Assembly (NCBI GenBank): GCA_018433765.1
Contig: JAHDQO010000019.1
Location: forward strand, 1 to 64,000
Length of the DNA: 64,000 nucleotides
DNA from: Tissierellales bacterium
GTDB lineage: Bacteria; Bacillota; Clostridia; Tissierellales; Sedimentibacteraceae
Reading direction: 5' to 3'
Below are positions 17,763-26,835 of this stretch, piece by piece. A program made the translations under genes and the position numbers. Under the pieces are notes generated by a model. It did not search any database, was not told where the DNA came from, and saw nothing but the letters and a program-made list of their open reading frames with translations. Every line of letters begins with the position of its first letter. Position 1 is the first letter of the stretch.

Positions 17763-18605
17763 TTATCTTCCAGCTTTTAGAACAAATACTTTATAAAGTT
17801 TTGAAAAATCTACAGCAGGATCAACATATAATTTAAAATTCTTAGCATCATTAGTATTTTCTACTTTTTCAACTGAACCAATGTATATATTTTGTAAATA
17901 TATTTCACCTAATCCTGAAGTTACTAGCTTGTCTCCTTCATTTGCACTACTATGATTATTGAAAAAATATCCTGATATTGTACTATCAATGTTTCCTTCT
18001 GCTATTCCTGCTTCATTATTTTCCAATACTCTAAAACTTACTTTGCTGCTTTCATCTATTATTGTTATTATTTTAGCCCAATTATAACCAACATCTACAA
18101 CTCTACCTACTAATCCAGTTTCAACAATATTATCATCAGAGACAGATGCCTGAACGACAATATCATTTTTTTTGATACCGTCTTTTTCTCCCTTATCTAT
18201 TACAAGTCTGTCAAACCAGTTGCCATCGAGTTTACTAACTACTTGTGCCTCTGTATATTCATATTCTAAATTCATTCGTAATTTATATTCAGCTTTTAAT
18301 ATTTGTGAATTATAAACTATATCACTTAATGTTCTATTTTCTTGCTGTAGCTCAGAAATTTTATTCCTTAATGCATTATTTTCTTCTCTAGCTTTAGCTA
18401 TACTTTGTATTGAAATAAAAGCATTATCAAAAGTTTGTCCTATGTTGTACACAAATTTTTGAGTTCTTGATAACAATACCCCTGCTATATTTTCTGTTCC
18501 TGATATATTTTCTCTTTCATTAGAAGTAATACCAATTAAAAATAGTAAGAATATTATTATACCAGTAAATAAAACTTTTTTTATATTTTTTCTAATAAAT
18601 TTCAA
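17763..18605 (-). CDS. mreC: Rod shape-determining protein MreC
   Basis: About 280 residues: N-terminal membrane segment, a coiled coil (KAREENNALRNKISELQQENRTL), then the beta-rich MreC domain (GLVGRVVDVGYNWAKIITIIDESS, GDKLVTSGLGEIYLQNIYIG). It links MreB filaments to wall enzymes. I prefer the TTG at 18605, which has GGTGAT four bases upstream; GTG codons at 18617 and 18614 are in frame but lack a spaced ribosome binding site. Confidence 0.92.
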   Translation of the reverse strand: MKFIRKNIKKVLFTGIIIFLLFLIGITSNERENISGTENIAGVLLSRTQKFVYNIGQTFDNAFISIQSIAKAREENNALRNKISELQQENRTLSDIVYNSQILKAEYKLRMNLEYEYTEAQVVSKLDGNWFDRLVIDKGEKDGIKKNDIVVQASVSDDNIVETGLVGRVVDVGYNWAKIITIIDESSKVSFRVLENNEAGIAEGNIDSTISGYFFNNHSSANEGDKLVTSGLGEIYLQNIYIGSVEKVENTNDAKNFKLYVDPAVDFSKLYKVFVLKAGR

Positions 18606-18617
18606 TTTTATCACCAC

Positions 18618-19739
18618 TTACATTTCTTCACATACTTTACCAGTTCCTATTGCAACACAATCTAAAGGATTCTGAGCAATTTTTACTAATAATCCTGTTT
18701 CTTTTTCTATATGCAAATCTATACCTTTAAGAAGAGCACCTCCACCTGTCAATGTAATACCATTCTGCATAAGGTCAGAAGCTAATTCAGGTGGTGCTTT
18801 CTCTAATGTTCTCTTTATTGAATTAATTACGTTATTAATAGTTTCACTTAAAGCTACTCTAATTTCATCACTAGAAACTTTTATTTTTTTAGGGAGTCCA
18901 GAGACAATGTCTCTACCTCTTACCTCTATTTCCTTTACATATTTCATAGAATTTTCATCTGTTTTATTATCTTCTATTCTATTTTGGTCAATGTCTTTAT
19001 TTTCTTCATTAACTTCTTCAACAGTTTCAGTACTATCTTCTTCAGCGGCAACTTGTTCTATATTGTTATTTTCATAATATTTTGCTGAAGCATTTCCTAC
19101 TGTTTTCTTTATAGTCTCTGCTGTTGTCAGACCTATATCAAGTTTGTATTTCCACTTAATATAGTTTTTTATATCAGCGTCCATATCATCACCAGCAGTT
19201 CTTAATGACTCACTGACTACAATACCTCCTAAAGATATAATAGCTATCTCTGTTGTACCTCCACCTATATCTACTACCATACTTCCTATGGCTTCTTCTA
19301 CAGGTAATCCTGCACCTATTCCTGCAGCCATTGGTTCTTCTACTAGCTTCACTTTTTTTGCTCCAGCATTAAGCGCCGCTTCTTCAACTGCCCTTTTTTC
19401 TACAGACGTAACACCAGCAGGAACACAGATTACTATTTTAGGCTTAAAAAATTTCTTTCCTTCTAATGTTCTTTCTATAAAATATTTAAGCATTATTTGG
19501 GTAACTTCAAAATCTGCAATAACTCCATCCTTTAAAGGTCTTATTGCTTTTATTATTTTAGGTGTCCTTTCAAACATTTCTTTAGCTCTTAATCCAACTG
19601 CTGTAACTTTATTGTTCTTTGTATTTATTGCAACTACAGATGGTTCTCTAGTTATTATTCCTTTGTCCTTAACATATACTAATGTATTTGCTGTACCTAA
19701 ATCTATTCCTATATTTTGTGAAAACAAATCTACTGCCAT
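18618..19739 (-). CDS. mreB: Actin-like cell-shape protein MreB with an acidic insertion
   Basis: A 373-residue bacterial actin. The nucleotide-site motifs GIDLGTANTLVYV, VVDIGGGTTEIAIIS and GITLTGGGALLKG are intact, and EEPMAAGIGAGLP is present. Between residues about 224 and 270 there is an acidic, Asn/Asp/Glu-rich insert (EEDSTETVEEVNEENKDI and following), absent from usual MreB proteins of 335-345 residues; it lies in subdomain IIB just before EVRGRDIVSGLPK. The gene heads mreBCD-mrdA. A true ParM or DnaK is excluded by the order and motifs. Confidence 0.93.
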   Translation of the reverse strand: MAVDLFSQNIGIDLGTANTLVYVKDKGIITREPSVVAINTKNNKVTAVGLRAKEMFERTPKIIKAIRPLKDGVIADFEVTQIMLKYFIERTLEGKKFFKPKIVICVPAGVTSVEKRAVEEAALNAGAKKVKLVEEPMAAGIGAGLPVEEAIGSMVVDIGGGTTEIAIISLGGIVVSESLRTAGDDMDADIKNYIKWKYKLDIGLTTAETIKKTVGNASAKYYENNNIEQVAAEEDSTETVEEVNEENKDIDQNRIEDNKTDENSMKYVKEIEVRGRDIVSGLPKKIKVSSDEIRVALSETINNVINSIKRTLEKAPPELASDLMQNGITLTGGGALLKGIDLHIEKETGLLVKIAQNPLDCVAIGTGKVCEEM

Positions 19740-19848
19740 CTTGTTTATATCCTCCTATGTCAATATATAAAACTAATTCTTAATTTTTTGAATTTAATTT
19801 TGAATTTTCAATTTAATCTTGCAATTTGAATTTTAAATTTTGCATATA

Positions 19849-20541
19849 CTAAATAATTCCCTGTTCTTTGAAGCTAGTATATACTCCATCTCCAATAATA
19901 ATATGATCTAAAATTTCTATTCCTAAAATTTTTCCTGATTCAGTAAGTCTCTTTGTAATATTTATATCCTCTTTACTCGGCTTAACTTCACCACTAGGAT
20001 GGTTATGAACTAATATCATAGATGCACTACTTCTTTTAATCGCTTCAATAAACACTTCTCTTGGATGTACAATAGATGAATTCAAATTTCCAACAGAAAT
20101 ATTTACTACTTCAATAATCTTATTTTTAGTGTCTAATAATATTATTTTAAAGTACTCCTTTTTCAAGTACCTCATTTCTTCCATCAAAAGCATTGATACA
20201 TCCTGAGGTGACGTTATTTTTATTCTTTCTTCAGCTTGCAGTGCACTTATTCTTTTACTTAATTCTGTTACTGCTAATATCTGGGCTGCTTTTGCATCAC
20301 TAATTCCATGAAATTTTTTTAATTCCATTATGTTAGCCTCTGCAATGTTCTTTAAACCTTTATTATTTGTATTTAATATCTTTTGTGCTAATGTTACTGC
20401 TGTATCTTTTGTACTGCCTACTCTTAATATAATTGCCAACAGTTCAGAATTAGTGAGTGTATGTGCACCATATTTTATAAGTTTTTCTCTAGGTCTTTCA
20501 TTTTCTGGAATATTTTTAATTGTATAATTATTATTATCCAT
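19849..20541 (-). CDS. radC: RadC family JAB-domain protein
   Basis: A 230-residue protein with an N-terminal helix-hairpin-helix region (NERPREKLIKYGAHTLTNSELLAIILR, HGISDAKAAQILAV) and a C-terminal JAB/MPN metal site, VHNHPSGEVKPSKED. RadC is widespread and its molecular role is still unsettled despite the DNA-repair name. It lies beside maf and mreB, a conserved order in Firmicutes. Confidence 0.9.
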   Translation of the reverse strand: MDNNNYTIKNIPENERPREKLIKYGAHTLTNSELLAIILRVGSTKDTAVTLAQKILNTNNKGLKNIAEANIMELKKFHGISDAKAAQILAVTELSKRISALQAEERIKITSPQDVSMLLMEEMRYLKKEYFKIILLDTKNKIIEVVNISVGNLNSSIVHPREVFIEAIKRSSASMILVHNHPSGEVKPSKEDINITKRLTESGKILGIEILDHIIIGDGVYTSFKEQGII

Positions 20542-20557
20542 TTTGTCCTCCGTTATA

Positions 20558-21148
20558 CTATAATTGACCTATTAATAAATTAAAGTCAAAATGTCTAATT
20601 AATAATTCATTTAGTTTATTTATAGGCAATCCTTTTACGTTATTATAACACCCATTTATTTTATAAACTAATAATTCTCCAAACCCTTGAATACCATAAG
20701 CACCTGCTTTATCAGCATACTCATTTGTAGCAAGATATGCTTTAATAACATCATCTGACAATTGCTTAAATGTTACTTCAGTTACTTCATAATCAATAAT
20801 TTTTTTATTATTTGCAGCTTGAATTAAGCAAATACCTGAATAAACATAATGCGTTTTGCCACTTAATATTTTTAACATTCTGTATCCATCTTCTAAGTTA
20901 TTTGGTTTTCCTAACACTTTATCTAAATACACAATAGTATCTGCTGCAATAACTATACTGTTTGCATTACATCTATTACTAACATCAAGAGCTTTTTGAA
21001 AAGCTAAAGACATAACTATAGTTTCAGGTTTTTCATTATTTTGTACTTTTTCCTCAATATTTGAATGAACCACACTTAAATCTAAATTATATTTGCTTAG
21101 CATTTCTAATCTTCTAGGAGACTGAGAAGCTAATATAAATTTTTCCAT
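20558..21148 (-). CDS. maf: Maf-like nucleoside triphosphate pyrophosphatase
   Basis: A 196-residue house-cleaning pyrophosphatase (septum inhibitor Maf family). Motifs are the N-terminal LASQSPRRLEML, the catalytic AADTIVYLDKVLGKP, and AGAYGIQGFGELLV. The start at 21148 has GGAG seven bases upstream; a TTG one codon earlier is less likely. It follows the DUF4321 gene with 9 bases between. Confidence 0.92.
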   Translation of the reverse strand: MEKFILASQSPRRLEMLSKYNLDLSVVHSNIEEKVQNNEKPETIVMSLAFQKALDVSNRCNANSIVIAADTIVYLDKVLGKPNNLEDGYRMLKILSGKTHYVYSGICLIQAANNKKIIDYEVTEVTFKQLSDDVIKAYLATNEYADKAGAYGIQGFGELLVYKINGCYNNVKGLPINKLNELLIRHFDFNLLIGQL

Positions 21149-21157
21149 CAATAACTC

Positions 21158-21403
21158 CTATAACTTTTTGTATATGATTATTGCTATTATTATACCGATA
21201 ACTCCAGCTAAATTAAGAGATGCTTCAAATCCTATAGTTATAGAAATAAAATTCAAATCTAGCACTGTAGGACTAAAACCAATAGTTTCTCCTATATTTA
21301 AAATTGGTATTTTATCAGATAAAATATCACCAATAATATTTCCAATAATAGTTGCTACAAGTATCAGTAAAATTAATATTAACAAATTTCCACTCTTTTT
21401 CAT
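21158..21403 (-). CDS. DUF4321 family small membrane protein
   Basis: An 81-residue protein with two hydrophobic segments (LLILILLILVATIIGNIIGD and the C-terminal LAGVIGIIIAIIIYKKL) around a short exposed loop with ISDKIPILNIGETIGFSPT. This pattern matches DUF4321 proteins that sit beside maf in Clostridia. No function is known. Confidence 0.8.
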   Translation of the reverse strand: MKKSGNLLILILLILVATIIGNIIGDILSDKIPILNIGETIGFSPTVLDLNFISITIGFEASLNLAGVIGIIIAIIIYKKL

Positions 21404-21405
21404 TA

Positions 21406-21924
21406 TTACCCTCTTTTATTATTTTTAACAATATCTTTTAAATATCTAACAATAAAAATTGATACATAACCAATAAAACATCCTGTAAAAAGACTCATAA
21501 TACTCATAACAGGTAAATAAGTGAATATGTTTAAATTCTCTAAAATTATGCTTGCTGCCGCTATTTGTGCTGTGTTGTAAGTAATAGCTCCAAAAACACT
21601 GACACCTATCAAACTAAAAAATTTAGATAAATGTTTAAAAACAACAAACATAACTATAACACTAGATATTCCACCAGATAAACTATATATAAATCCAATA
21701 GGATTTCCTGCTATCATTAAAAACAAAAAGCACCTTAAAATAGAAACATATAAAGCACTTCTAAAACCAAAAACTACAAGAACAGATAATATAACCATAT
21801 TTGCAAGTCCAAGTTTTGCTCCCGGAGCAATAAATGGTAAAGGGATCATACTCTCTATAGCACTCAATGCTAAAGCTCCTGTAGTAAGCAAGGCTAAAAA
21901 TGTATATTTTTTAGTTCTATCCAT
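21406..21924 (-). CDS. Gx transporter family / heptaprenyl diphosphate synthase component I-like membrane protein
   Basis: A 172-residue integral membrane protein with about five segments. It has the family pattern SMIPLPFIAPGAKLGLANMV near the N-terminus, GNPIGFIYSLSGGISS in the middle and NTAQIAAA later. Members are named after HepS component I but resemble small substrate-binding ECF-type membrane proteins. It is tightly linked to the NusG domain II gene upstream (10 bases), a pair seen repeatedly in Clostridia near apbE or rnf genes. Confidence 0.8.
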   Translation of the reverse strand: MDRTKKYTFLALLTTGALALSAIESMIPLPFIAPGAKLGLANMVILSVLVVFGFRSALYVSILRCFLFLMIAGNPIGFIYSLSGGISSVIVMFVVFKHLSKFFSLIGVSVFGAITYNTAQIAAASIILENLNIFTYLPVMSIMSLFTGCFIGYVSIFIVRYLKDIVKNNKRG

Positions 21925-21934
21925 AATATCACCA

Positions 21935-22312
21935 TTAATAACTAATAGTGTCTAAATCACTACTAGAGTTTTTACCTATTATTTGTACTACTACTTTATT
22001 AGGAAGACATACTATTAATTGTCCCTGCTTATGGATCGTTCCCTGCTTTATACATAGTTTATTTATACAACTGCTTTCTATCATTCTAACGTTATATCCT
22101 TCAATTTCAATAATATTTTTTCCATGTTTAGTTTCTATTGTAACTACTTCATTTAAATTTTTATCTAATGAATATTTTTTATATAAATTTCCATCAACAT
22201 ATATTTCTGCATAAGTTGTATCATAATTCGATGTTGCCTTACCTATTATTATAATAGATATTATACTCACTATTAAAACTAAAATAATTAAAAATTTATC
22301 ACATTTCGTCAT
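21935..22312 (-). CDS. NusG domain II-containing exported protein
   Basis: A 125-residue protein with one N-terminal membrane segment and a small beta domain of the NusG II type (VDGNLYKKYSL, KHGKNIIEIEGYNVRMIESSCINKLCIKQG, LPNKVVVQI). The two conserved Cys in ESSCINKLC are typical. The family is outside the cytoplasm and unrelated in function to NusG. It is the first gene of the minus-strand group that runs to maf and radC. Confidence 0.8.
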   Translation of the reverse strand: MTKCDKFLIILVLIVSIISIIIIGKATSNYDTTYAEIYVDGNLYKKYSLDKNLNEVVTIETKHGKNIIEIEGYNVRMIESSCINKLCIKQGTIHKQGQLIVCLPNKVVVQIIGKNSSSDLDTISY

Positions 22313-22402
22313 TTTATCACCATATTATACTTTATTTAAGTTTACCATTTATTTTGTCAATTTACAAGCTTGTAACTTTTGTCATTTTATTGTTTTTTAT
22401 AC

Positions 22403-22430
22403 TTGACTATTTAGAAAAATATGTTAAAAT
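22403..22430 (+). promoter_or_regulatory. Sigma-A promoter of the tetR-radical SAM operon
   Basis: TTGACT and TAAAAT are separated by 16 bp. The predicted start near 22437 is immediately followed by the palindromes at 22441-22487, so a protein bound there would block transcription. Confidence 0.7.
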
Positions 22431-22459
22431 ATATTTAGCTGACATTTGTGTCTATAAAA

Positions 22460-22487
22460 ACATCAATGTTTATATAAACATTGATGT
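22460..22487. promoter_or_regulatory. 28-bp perfect palindrome, probable TetR operator
   Basis: The left half ACATCAATGTTTAT is the exact reverse complement of the right half, centred between the promoter and the tetR start. A second, shorter inverted pair GACA-4-TGTC lies at 22441-22452. Position downstream of the -10 box and the adjacent TetR gene point to autoregulation. In RNA it could also form a hairpin over the leader. Confidence 0.75.
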
Positions 22488-22508
22488 CATATTAGAAAGG
22501 AGGAGGAG

Positions 22509-23117
22509 ATGCCTAAAATTGTAGATGTTGAACAAAAAAAACTTGACATAGCTGACAAATCAATAGCTGTATTTGCTGAAAATGGGTATTATAACACTAA
22601 TTTGAGTGATATAGCAAAGGCTTGTTCAATGGGCAGAACTACCTTATACCAATACTTCAAAAACAAAGATGAAATTTATATGTATATTTTAGAATTAGGC
22701 ATGTCTTTTTTTCAATTAAGATTTGACGAATTAAAAAAAGACAAAAGCTTAACTAATATCGATAAATTAAAAGAACTTACAAGTTATCTACTTGTAAATA
22801 TTGAAGGTCAAAGAGTTGCAAAGGGTTTTGTTGATTTTTGGCTAATGGTAAGACATAACAATTCTAGTGTAGAAGATAAATTGTTTAAGCTATCTCAAAG
22901 CTTAGAGAACGCTTTTAAAGAAATTTTAGAGAATGCTGTTGCTACAGAAGAAATTATTAAAATAGATACTACTTCTATGGCCTCATTAATTATTGGAGCA
23001 CTAGAATCTCTCACTATGCAAGATATTGTATATGGGGAAATACAATATGAAAATCTTTATAAATCAATGAATATTTTAATTGATGGACTTAAATGTCTGA
23101 AAAAGGAGGAGTGTTAA
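22509..23117 (+). CDS. TetR/AcrR family transcriptional regulator
   Basis: A 202-residue regulator. The N-terminal helix-turn-helix is canonical (AENGYYNTNLSDIAKACSMGRTTLYQYFKNKDEIY) and the rest is a helical ligand domain. It begins just after AGGAGGAG, 22 bases past the palindrome. Its stop TAA shares one base with the ATG of the radical SAM gene, so the two are translationally coupled. The ligand is unknown. Confidence 0.92.
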   Translation: MPKIVDVEQKKLDIADKSIAVFAENGYYNTNLSDIAKACSMGRTTLYQYFKNKDEIYMYILELGMSFFQLRFDELKKDKSLTNIDKLKELTSYLLVNIEGQRVAKGFVDFWLMVRHNNSSVEDKLFKLSQSLENAFKEILENAVATEEIIKIDTTSMASLIIGALESLTMQDIVYGEIQYENLYKSMNILIDGLKCLKKEEC

Positions 23118-24505
23118 TGAGTACTTTAAAACAATTTGCCAGTCAAATAGCTATTAAGCAAATTTTAACCTATATTGGTAAAGACCCAATGAATAATTTA
23201 TCTAAAATTATACCTTTAGCTAAAAAAGTTGCGAAAAATGAAAGAGATACGAAAGTATTAGAAGGAATTGAAAAAGCTCAAAGAGATCCTAATAATCCAT
23301 GGATGAAATTACTTGATAATTTCTTTAAAAATGTAAATGAAAATATGCAGAAAAAATTTATTCAAAATTTCTTCTTAAACTCTGTAGTTTTTTGGGAATC
23401 AAGAAGAAAGGAATTACAAGAAAAGTATGGTATTGGTTCTATACCTTGGACAATACTCATAGACCCTACTTCAAGATGTAATCTTAAATGTACAGGATGT
23501 TGGGCCGCTGAATATAATAAAACTGATGAGTTAGATTATGATACAATTGATAGAATAATAACTGAAGGTAAAGAATTAGGTATATATATGTATATTTATT
23601 CTGGTGGTGAACCTACAGTTAGAATGAAAGACTTAATAAAACTAGCTGAAAAACACAATGACTGCTTTTTTACATGTTTTACAAATGGGACTTTAATAAC
23701 AGAAGAAGTTGCTAAAGAATTAGCTAGAGTGGGCAATTTTGCTCCAGGATTTAGCATAGAAGGATTTGAAGAAGCAACAGATTTTAGAAGAGGAAAAGGA
23801 ACCTACAATAAAATAATCAGAGGAATGGAATACCTAAAAAAAGAAGGGGTAATGTTTGGTGCATCTGCATGCTATCATCATTATAACTATAAAGACATTG
23901 GTTCTGAGGAATTTATTGACTTTTTAATTGAAATGGGTACATATTTTATGTGGTTATTTACTTATATACCAATAGGCAAAGATGCTGACGTAGATTTATG
24001 CTGTCGTGCTGACGAAAGAGAATATATGTATCACAAAATAAGAGGCTATAGAAAAAATAAATCTTTATTTACTATGGACTTCTGGAATGATGGTGAATAT
24101 GTTAATGGATGTATAGCTGGCGGTAGAAATTATTTTCATATCAACGCAAATGGAGACGTAGAACCATGTGCTTTTGTTCATTATTCAGATGTTAATATAA
24201 AAGATGTAAGTCTTAAAGAAGCTTTAAAATCTCCATTATTTAAAGCTTATCAAGAAAATCAACCATTTAACTGTAATCATTTAAGACCGTGTCCAATACT
24301 TGATAACCCTGAAATGATAAAGAAAATGGTTGAAGAAACAAAAGCTGAATCTACTCAACCTCTTGACAAAGAACCAGCTGGAGCATTAACTGAAAAATGT
24401 ACTCCTATAGCTGAAGATTGGGCTTACAATGCTGATAATCTTTGGGAAGAGTCTCATCCATGTACTTGCAAAAAAGAATGCGGAGCTACTTGCACTTGCG
24501 ACTAA
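23117..24505 (+). CDS. Radical SAM protein with Cys-rich C-terminus
   Basis: A 462-residue enzyme. The core starts with the cluster motif CNLKCTGC at about residue 119, followed by SGGEP and TNGTLIT, typical of radical SAM enzymes. A SPASM-like region with GCIAGGRNYFHINANGDVEPC and CNHLRPCP suggests extra clusters. The last 14 residues carry CTCKKECGATCTC, a possible metal or peptide site. The start at 23117 has AAGGAGGA with good spacing. The product is unknown; similar TetR-linked radical SAM genes occur in Clostridia. Confidence 0.88.
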   Translation: MSTLKQFASQIAIKQILTYIGKDPMNNLSKIIPLAKKVAKNERDTKVLEGIEKAQRDPNNPWMKLLDNFFKNVNENMQKKFIQNFFLNSVVFWESRRKELQEKYGIGSIPWTILIDPTSRCNLKCTGCWAAEYNKTDELDYDTIDRIITEGKELGIYMYIYSGGEPTVRMKDLIKLAEKHNDCFFTCFTNGTLITEEVAKELARVGNFAPGFSIEGFEEATDFRRGKGTYNKIIRGMEYLKKEGVMFGASACYHHYNYKDIGSEEFIDFLIEMGTYFMWLFTYIPIGKDADVDLCCRADEREYMYHKIRGYRKNKSLFTMDFWNDGEYVNGCIAGGRNYFHINANGDVEPCAFVHYSDVNIKDVSLKEALKSPLFKAYQENQPFNCNHLRPCPILDNPEMIKKMVEETKAESTQPLDKEPAGALTEKCTPIAEDWAYNADNLWEESHPCTCKKECGATCTCD

Positions 24506-24525
24506 TTTATATTAGTCGCATTCTT
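24498..24525 (+). terminator. Hairpin at the end of the radical SAM gene
   Basis: GCGACTAA and TTAGTCGC form an 8-bp stem around TTTATA, overlapping the stop codon, with a partly T-rich tail. It may act with the stronger terminator 17 bases further on. Confidence 0.6.
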
Positions 24526-24535
24526 TGTTTACAAT

Positions 24536-24560
24536 AAAAAAAGGGCTAATGCCCTTTTTT
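24536..24560. terminator. Bidirectional terminator between the radical SAM gene and rnfB
   Basis: Seven A, GGGC-TAAT-GCCC, then six T: symmetrical, so it can stop the converging transcripts of the plus-strand operon and the rnf operon. Confidence 0.85.
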
Positions 24561-24566
24561 ATTTAA

Positions 24567-25541
24567 TTACTTCATTTCAATTGCGTCCTTCGGACATTTT
24601 TCAGCACATATGCCGCATCCGATACATTTATCTTGGTCTACTTTATGAACTTTTTTTAACTCTCCTTCAATAGCATCTTTTGGACAGTTCTTAGCACATA
24701 TTGTACATCCAATACATTTATCCTCATCTATAAAAGCTTTTTTCCTTTTATCTAAATCAGCAGTTATAGCTTTAGTTGGACATTTTATAACACATTCCAT
24801 ACATTCTTTACATTTATCATAATCAATTTTAGCTACATTATTTTCAACTTTTATAGCATCAAATGGACAGCTTTTCTCGCACAGCTTACATCCTATACAT
24901 CCAACTTTACAGTCTACCTTAACACTTTTACCAAAATCTTGGTTCTTACAATCAACAAATACTTCTTGATCATATGGAACTAGCTCTATAACACCTTTTG
25001 GACATACATCCACGCATTTACCACAAGCTGTACATTTTTCTTTATCAATAACAGCAACTCCATCAACAAGACTTATTGCGCCAAATGGACATACATCTAC
25101 ACATGTACCATATCCTAAACAACCATAGTCACATGACTTGCTGCCACCAGATATCATACTTGCTGCTTTACAATCAGTTATACCTTCATATTTATATTTT
25201 TCAATTGTATTGGTCTTACATCCTTTACATAATACTCTTGCAACTTTCTTATCTCCAACGGTAGCTTCCACACCCATAATTTTTCCTATTTTCAAAGCTG
25301 CTTCTGAACTTGAAACAGGACAACCATTGGCAGGTGCTTTACCTTGTGCTATAGCTTTCGCAAGCCCATCACATCCCGGATAACCACATGCACCACAGTT
25401 TGCACCCGGTAAATTTTCTCTAATCTGTACTATCTTAGGATCTACATCAACATGAAATTTTTTCGAAGCAATAGCTAGAACTATTCCAAATAATAATCCT
25501 AATCCGCCTAATGCTAATACAGCAATTAATATATTATTCAT
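24567..25541 (-). CDS. rnfB: Rnf complex subunit B (multi-cluster ferredoxin)
   Basis: Entry subunit for electrons from reduced ferredoxin. About 324 residues: one N-terminal membrane helix, then the four-Cys domain CGACGYPGCDGLAKAI...GCP, then six further Cys motifs of ferredoxin type (among them CTACGKCVDVCPKG, CIGCKLCEKSCP, CKECMECVIKCP, CIGCTICAKNCP and CIGCGICAEKCP). This is a longer cluster chain than in proteobacterial RnfB and typical of Clostridia. The ATG at 25541 has GGAGGTG six bases upstream. It is the last gene of rnfCDGEAB. Confidence 0.95.
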   Translation of the reverse strand: MNNILIAVLALGGLGLLFGIVLAIASKKFHVDVDPKIVQIRENLPGANCGACGYPGCDGLAKAIAQGKAPANGCPVSSSEAALKIGKIMGVEATVGDKKVARVLCKGCKTNTIEKYKYEGITDCKAASMISGGSKSCDYGCLGYGTCVDVCPFGAISLVDGVAVIDKEKCTACGKCVDVCPKGVIELVPYDQEVFVDCKNQDFGKSVKVDCKVGCIGCKLCEKSCPFDAIKVENNVAKIDYDKCKECMECVIKCPTKAITADLDKRKKAFIDEDKCIGCTICAKNCPKDAIEGELKKVHKVDQDKCIGCGICAEKCPKDAIEMK

Positions 25542-25553
25542 TCTATGCACCTC

Positions 25554-26129
25554 CTATATTGATAATCCTGCGAATCCCATAAAAGCAATTGACATTAATC
25601 CAGCTGTAATCAATGCTATTGGAAATCCTTTTAAACTTTCAGGCACATCTGCCAAATCTAATCTTTCTCTTATACCGGCAAATAGTACTATTGCTAAAGT
25701 AAATCCTAAAGCTGCGCCTAAAGAATTAACTATAGTTTGTATTAAATTATATTCACTTTGAATATTCAATATAGCCAGTCCAAGTACGGCACAGTTAGTA
25801 GTTATAAGAGGTAAGTAAACTCCCAATGCCTCATACAACCCCGGACTTGATTTCTTCAAGAACATTTCTACAAATTGGACTAAAGCAGCTATTACAAGAA
25901 TAAAAGCTATTGTCTGTAAGTACTCCAATCCGAATCTGTTTAAAATAGCAATTTGTACTAAATAAGTTATAATTGAAGATAAAGTCATAACAAATGTTAC
26001 AGCAATTCCCATACCAAGAGCAGTCTCTACTTTTTTAGAAACACCGAGGAATGGACAAATACCTAAAAATTTAGCGAGTACAAAGTTATTAACAAGTATC
26101 GCTCCAACGAAAATACTAAATAAATTCAT
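25554..26129 (-). CDS. rnfA: Rnf complex subunit A
   Basis: A membrane subunit of about 191 residues with six segments, related in fold to RnfE but inserted with opposite topology. The signature [18 protein letters not shown] carries the conserved Cys that helps hold an intramembrane iron-sulfur cluster, and TNCAVLG has the second Cys. The ATG at 26129 lies 7 bases after GGAGG; a TTG two codons earlier is inside that spacing. Ends 12 bases before rnfB. Confidence 0.95.
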   Translation of the reverse strand: MNLFSIFVGAILVNNFVLAKFLGICPFLGVSKKVETALGMGIAVTFVMTLSSIITYLVQIAILNRFGLEYLQTIAFILVIAALVQFVEMFLKKSSPGLYEALGVYLPLITTNCAVLGLAILNIQSEYNLIQTIVNSLGAALGFTLAIVLFAGIRERLDLADVPESLKGFPIALITAGLMSIAFMGFAGLSI

Positions 26130-26145
26130 TTCCAAACCTCCTCAT

Positions 26146-26742
26146 TTAAGCTGCTTTCTTTCTTGATATATAATTTACTAAACCAATTAATAAACCTAAA
26201 GCAATAAATGCTCCAGGTGGTAAAATCATAATTAATGCTGGTTTATAAGCTCCACCAATTATTGTATATCCAAATATACTTCCTGCACCAATTAATTCTC
26301 TAACAGAACCTAAAATAGTTAATGCTATAGTAAATCCTAATCCCATTCCTATCGCATCTAGTATAGAAGCTCCTACACTATTTTTAGAAGCAAATGCTTC
26401 AGCTCTACCTAAGATTAAACAGTTTACAACAATTAATGGAATAAACAATCCTAGTGATTTATAAAGATCTAGGGCATATGCATGCATAAACATATCAATT
26501 ATAGTAACAAAAGTTGCAATTACAACAACAAAAGCTGGTATACGAATTTTATCTGGTATAACTTTTCTAAGCAGTGATATAGCTATATTAGAACCAATTA
26601 AAACGGCTGTAGTAGCTAAACCCATACCCATGCCGTTTTCTGCTGATGTTGTAACAGCAAGAGTAGGACACATACCAAGAAGCTGAACAAAAGTTGGATT
26701 TTCATTAATTAAGCCGTTTTTTAGATACTTAAATCCGTTCAT
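26146..26742 (-). CDS. rnfE: Rnf complex subunit E
   Basis: A six-helix membrane subunit of about 198 residues. LLGMCPTLAVTTSAENG and VVNCLILGRAEAF carry the Cys residues matching those of RnfA, and the two together form the electron path through the membrane. The second of two adjacent ATG codons (26742) has the better spacing to AGGAGG. The order rnfG-rnfE-rnfA is standard; a 90-base gap with a hairpin separates it from rnfG. Confidence 0.95.
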   Translation of the reverse strand: MNGFKYLKNGLINENPTFVQLLGMCPTLAVTTSAENGMGMGLATTAVLIGSNIAISLLRKVIPDKIRIPAFVVVIATFVTIIDMFMHAYALDLYKSLGLFIPLIVVNCLILGRAEAFASKNSVGASILDAIGMGLGFTIALTILGSVRELIGAGSIFGYTIIGGAYKPALIMILPPGAFIALGLLIGLVNYISRKKAA

Positions 26743-26796
26743 CATAACCTCCTATATATTTTTATCTCTTATCTTAAATTTCTGACTAACTTAAAG

Positions 26797-26814
26797 GTTT
26801 TGCACTAGCAAAAC
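26797..26814 (-). other. Small hairpin in the rnfG-rnfE gap
   Basis: GTTTTGC and GCAAAAC form a 7-bp stem with a 4-base loop and no T-run. It is the only sizeable gap within the rnf operon, so it could be an mRNA processing or stability element. Confidence 0.4.
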
Positions 26815-26835
26815 TTCTATACTTATAACTTTTAT

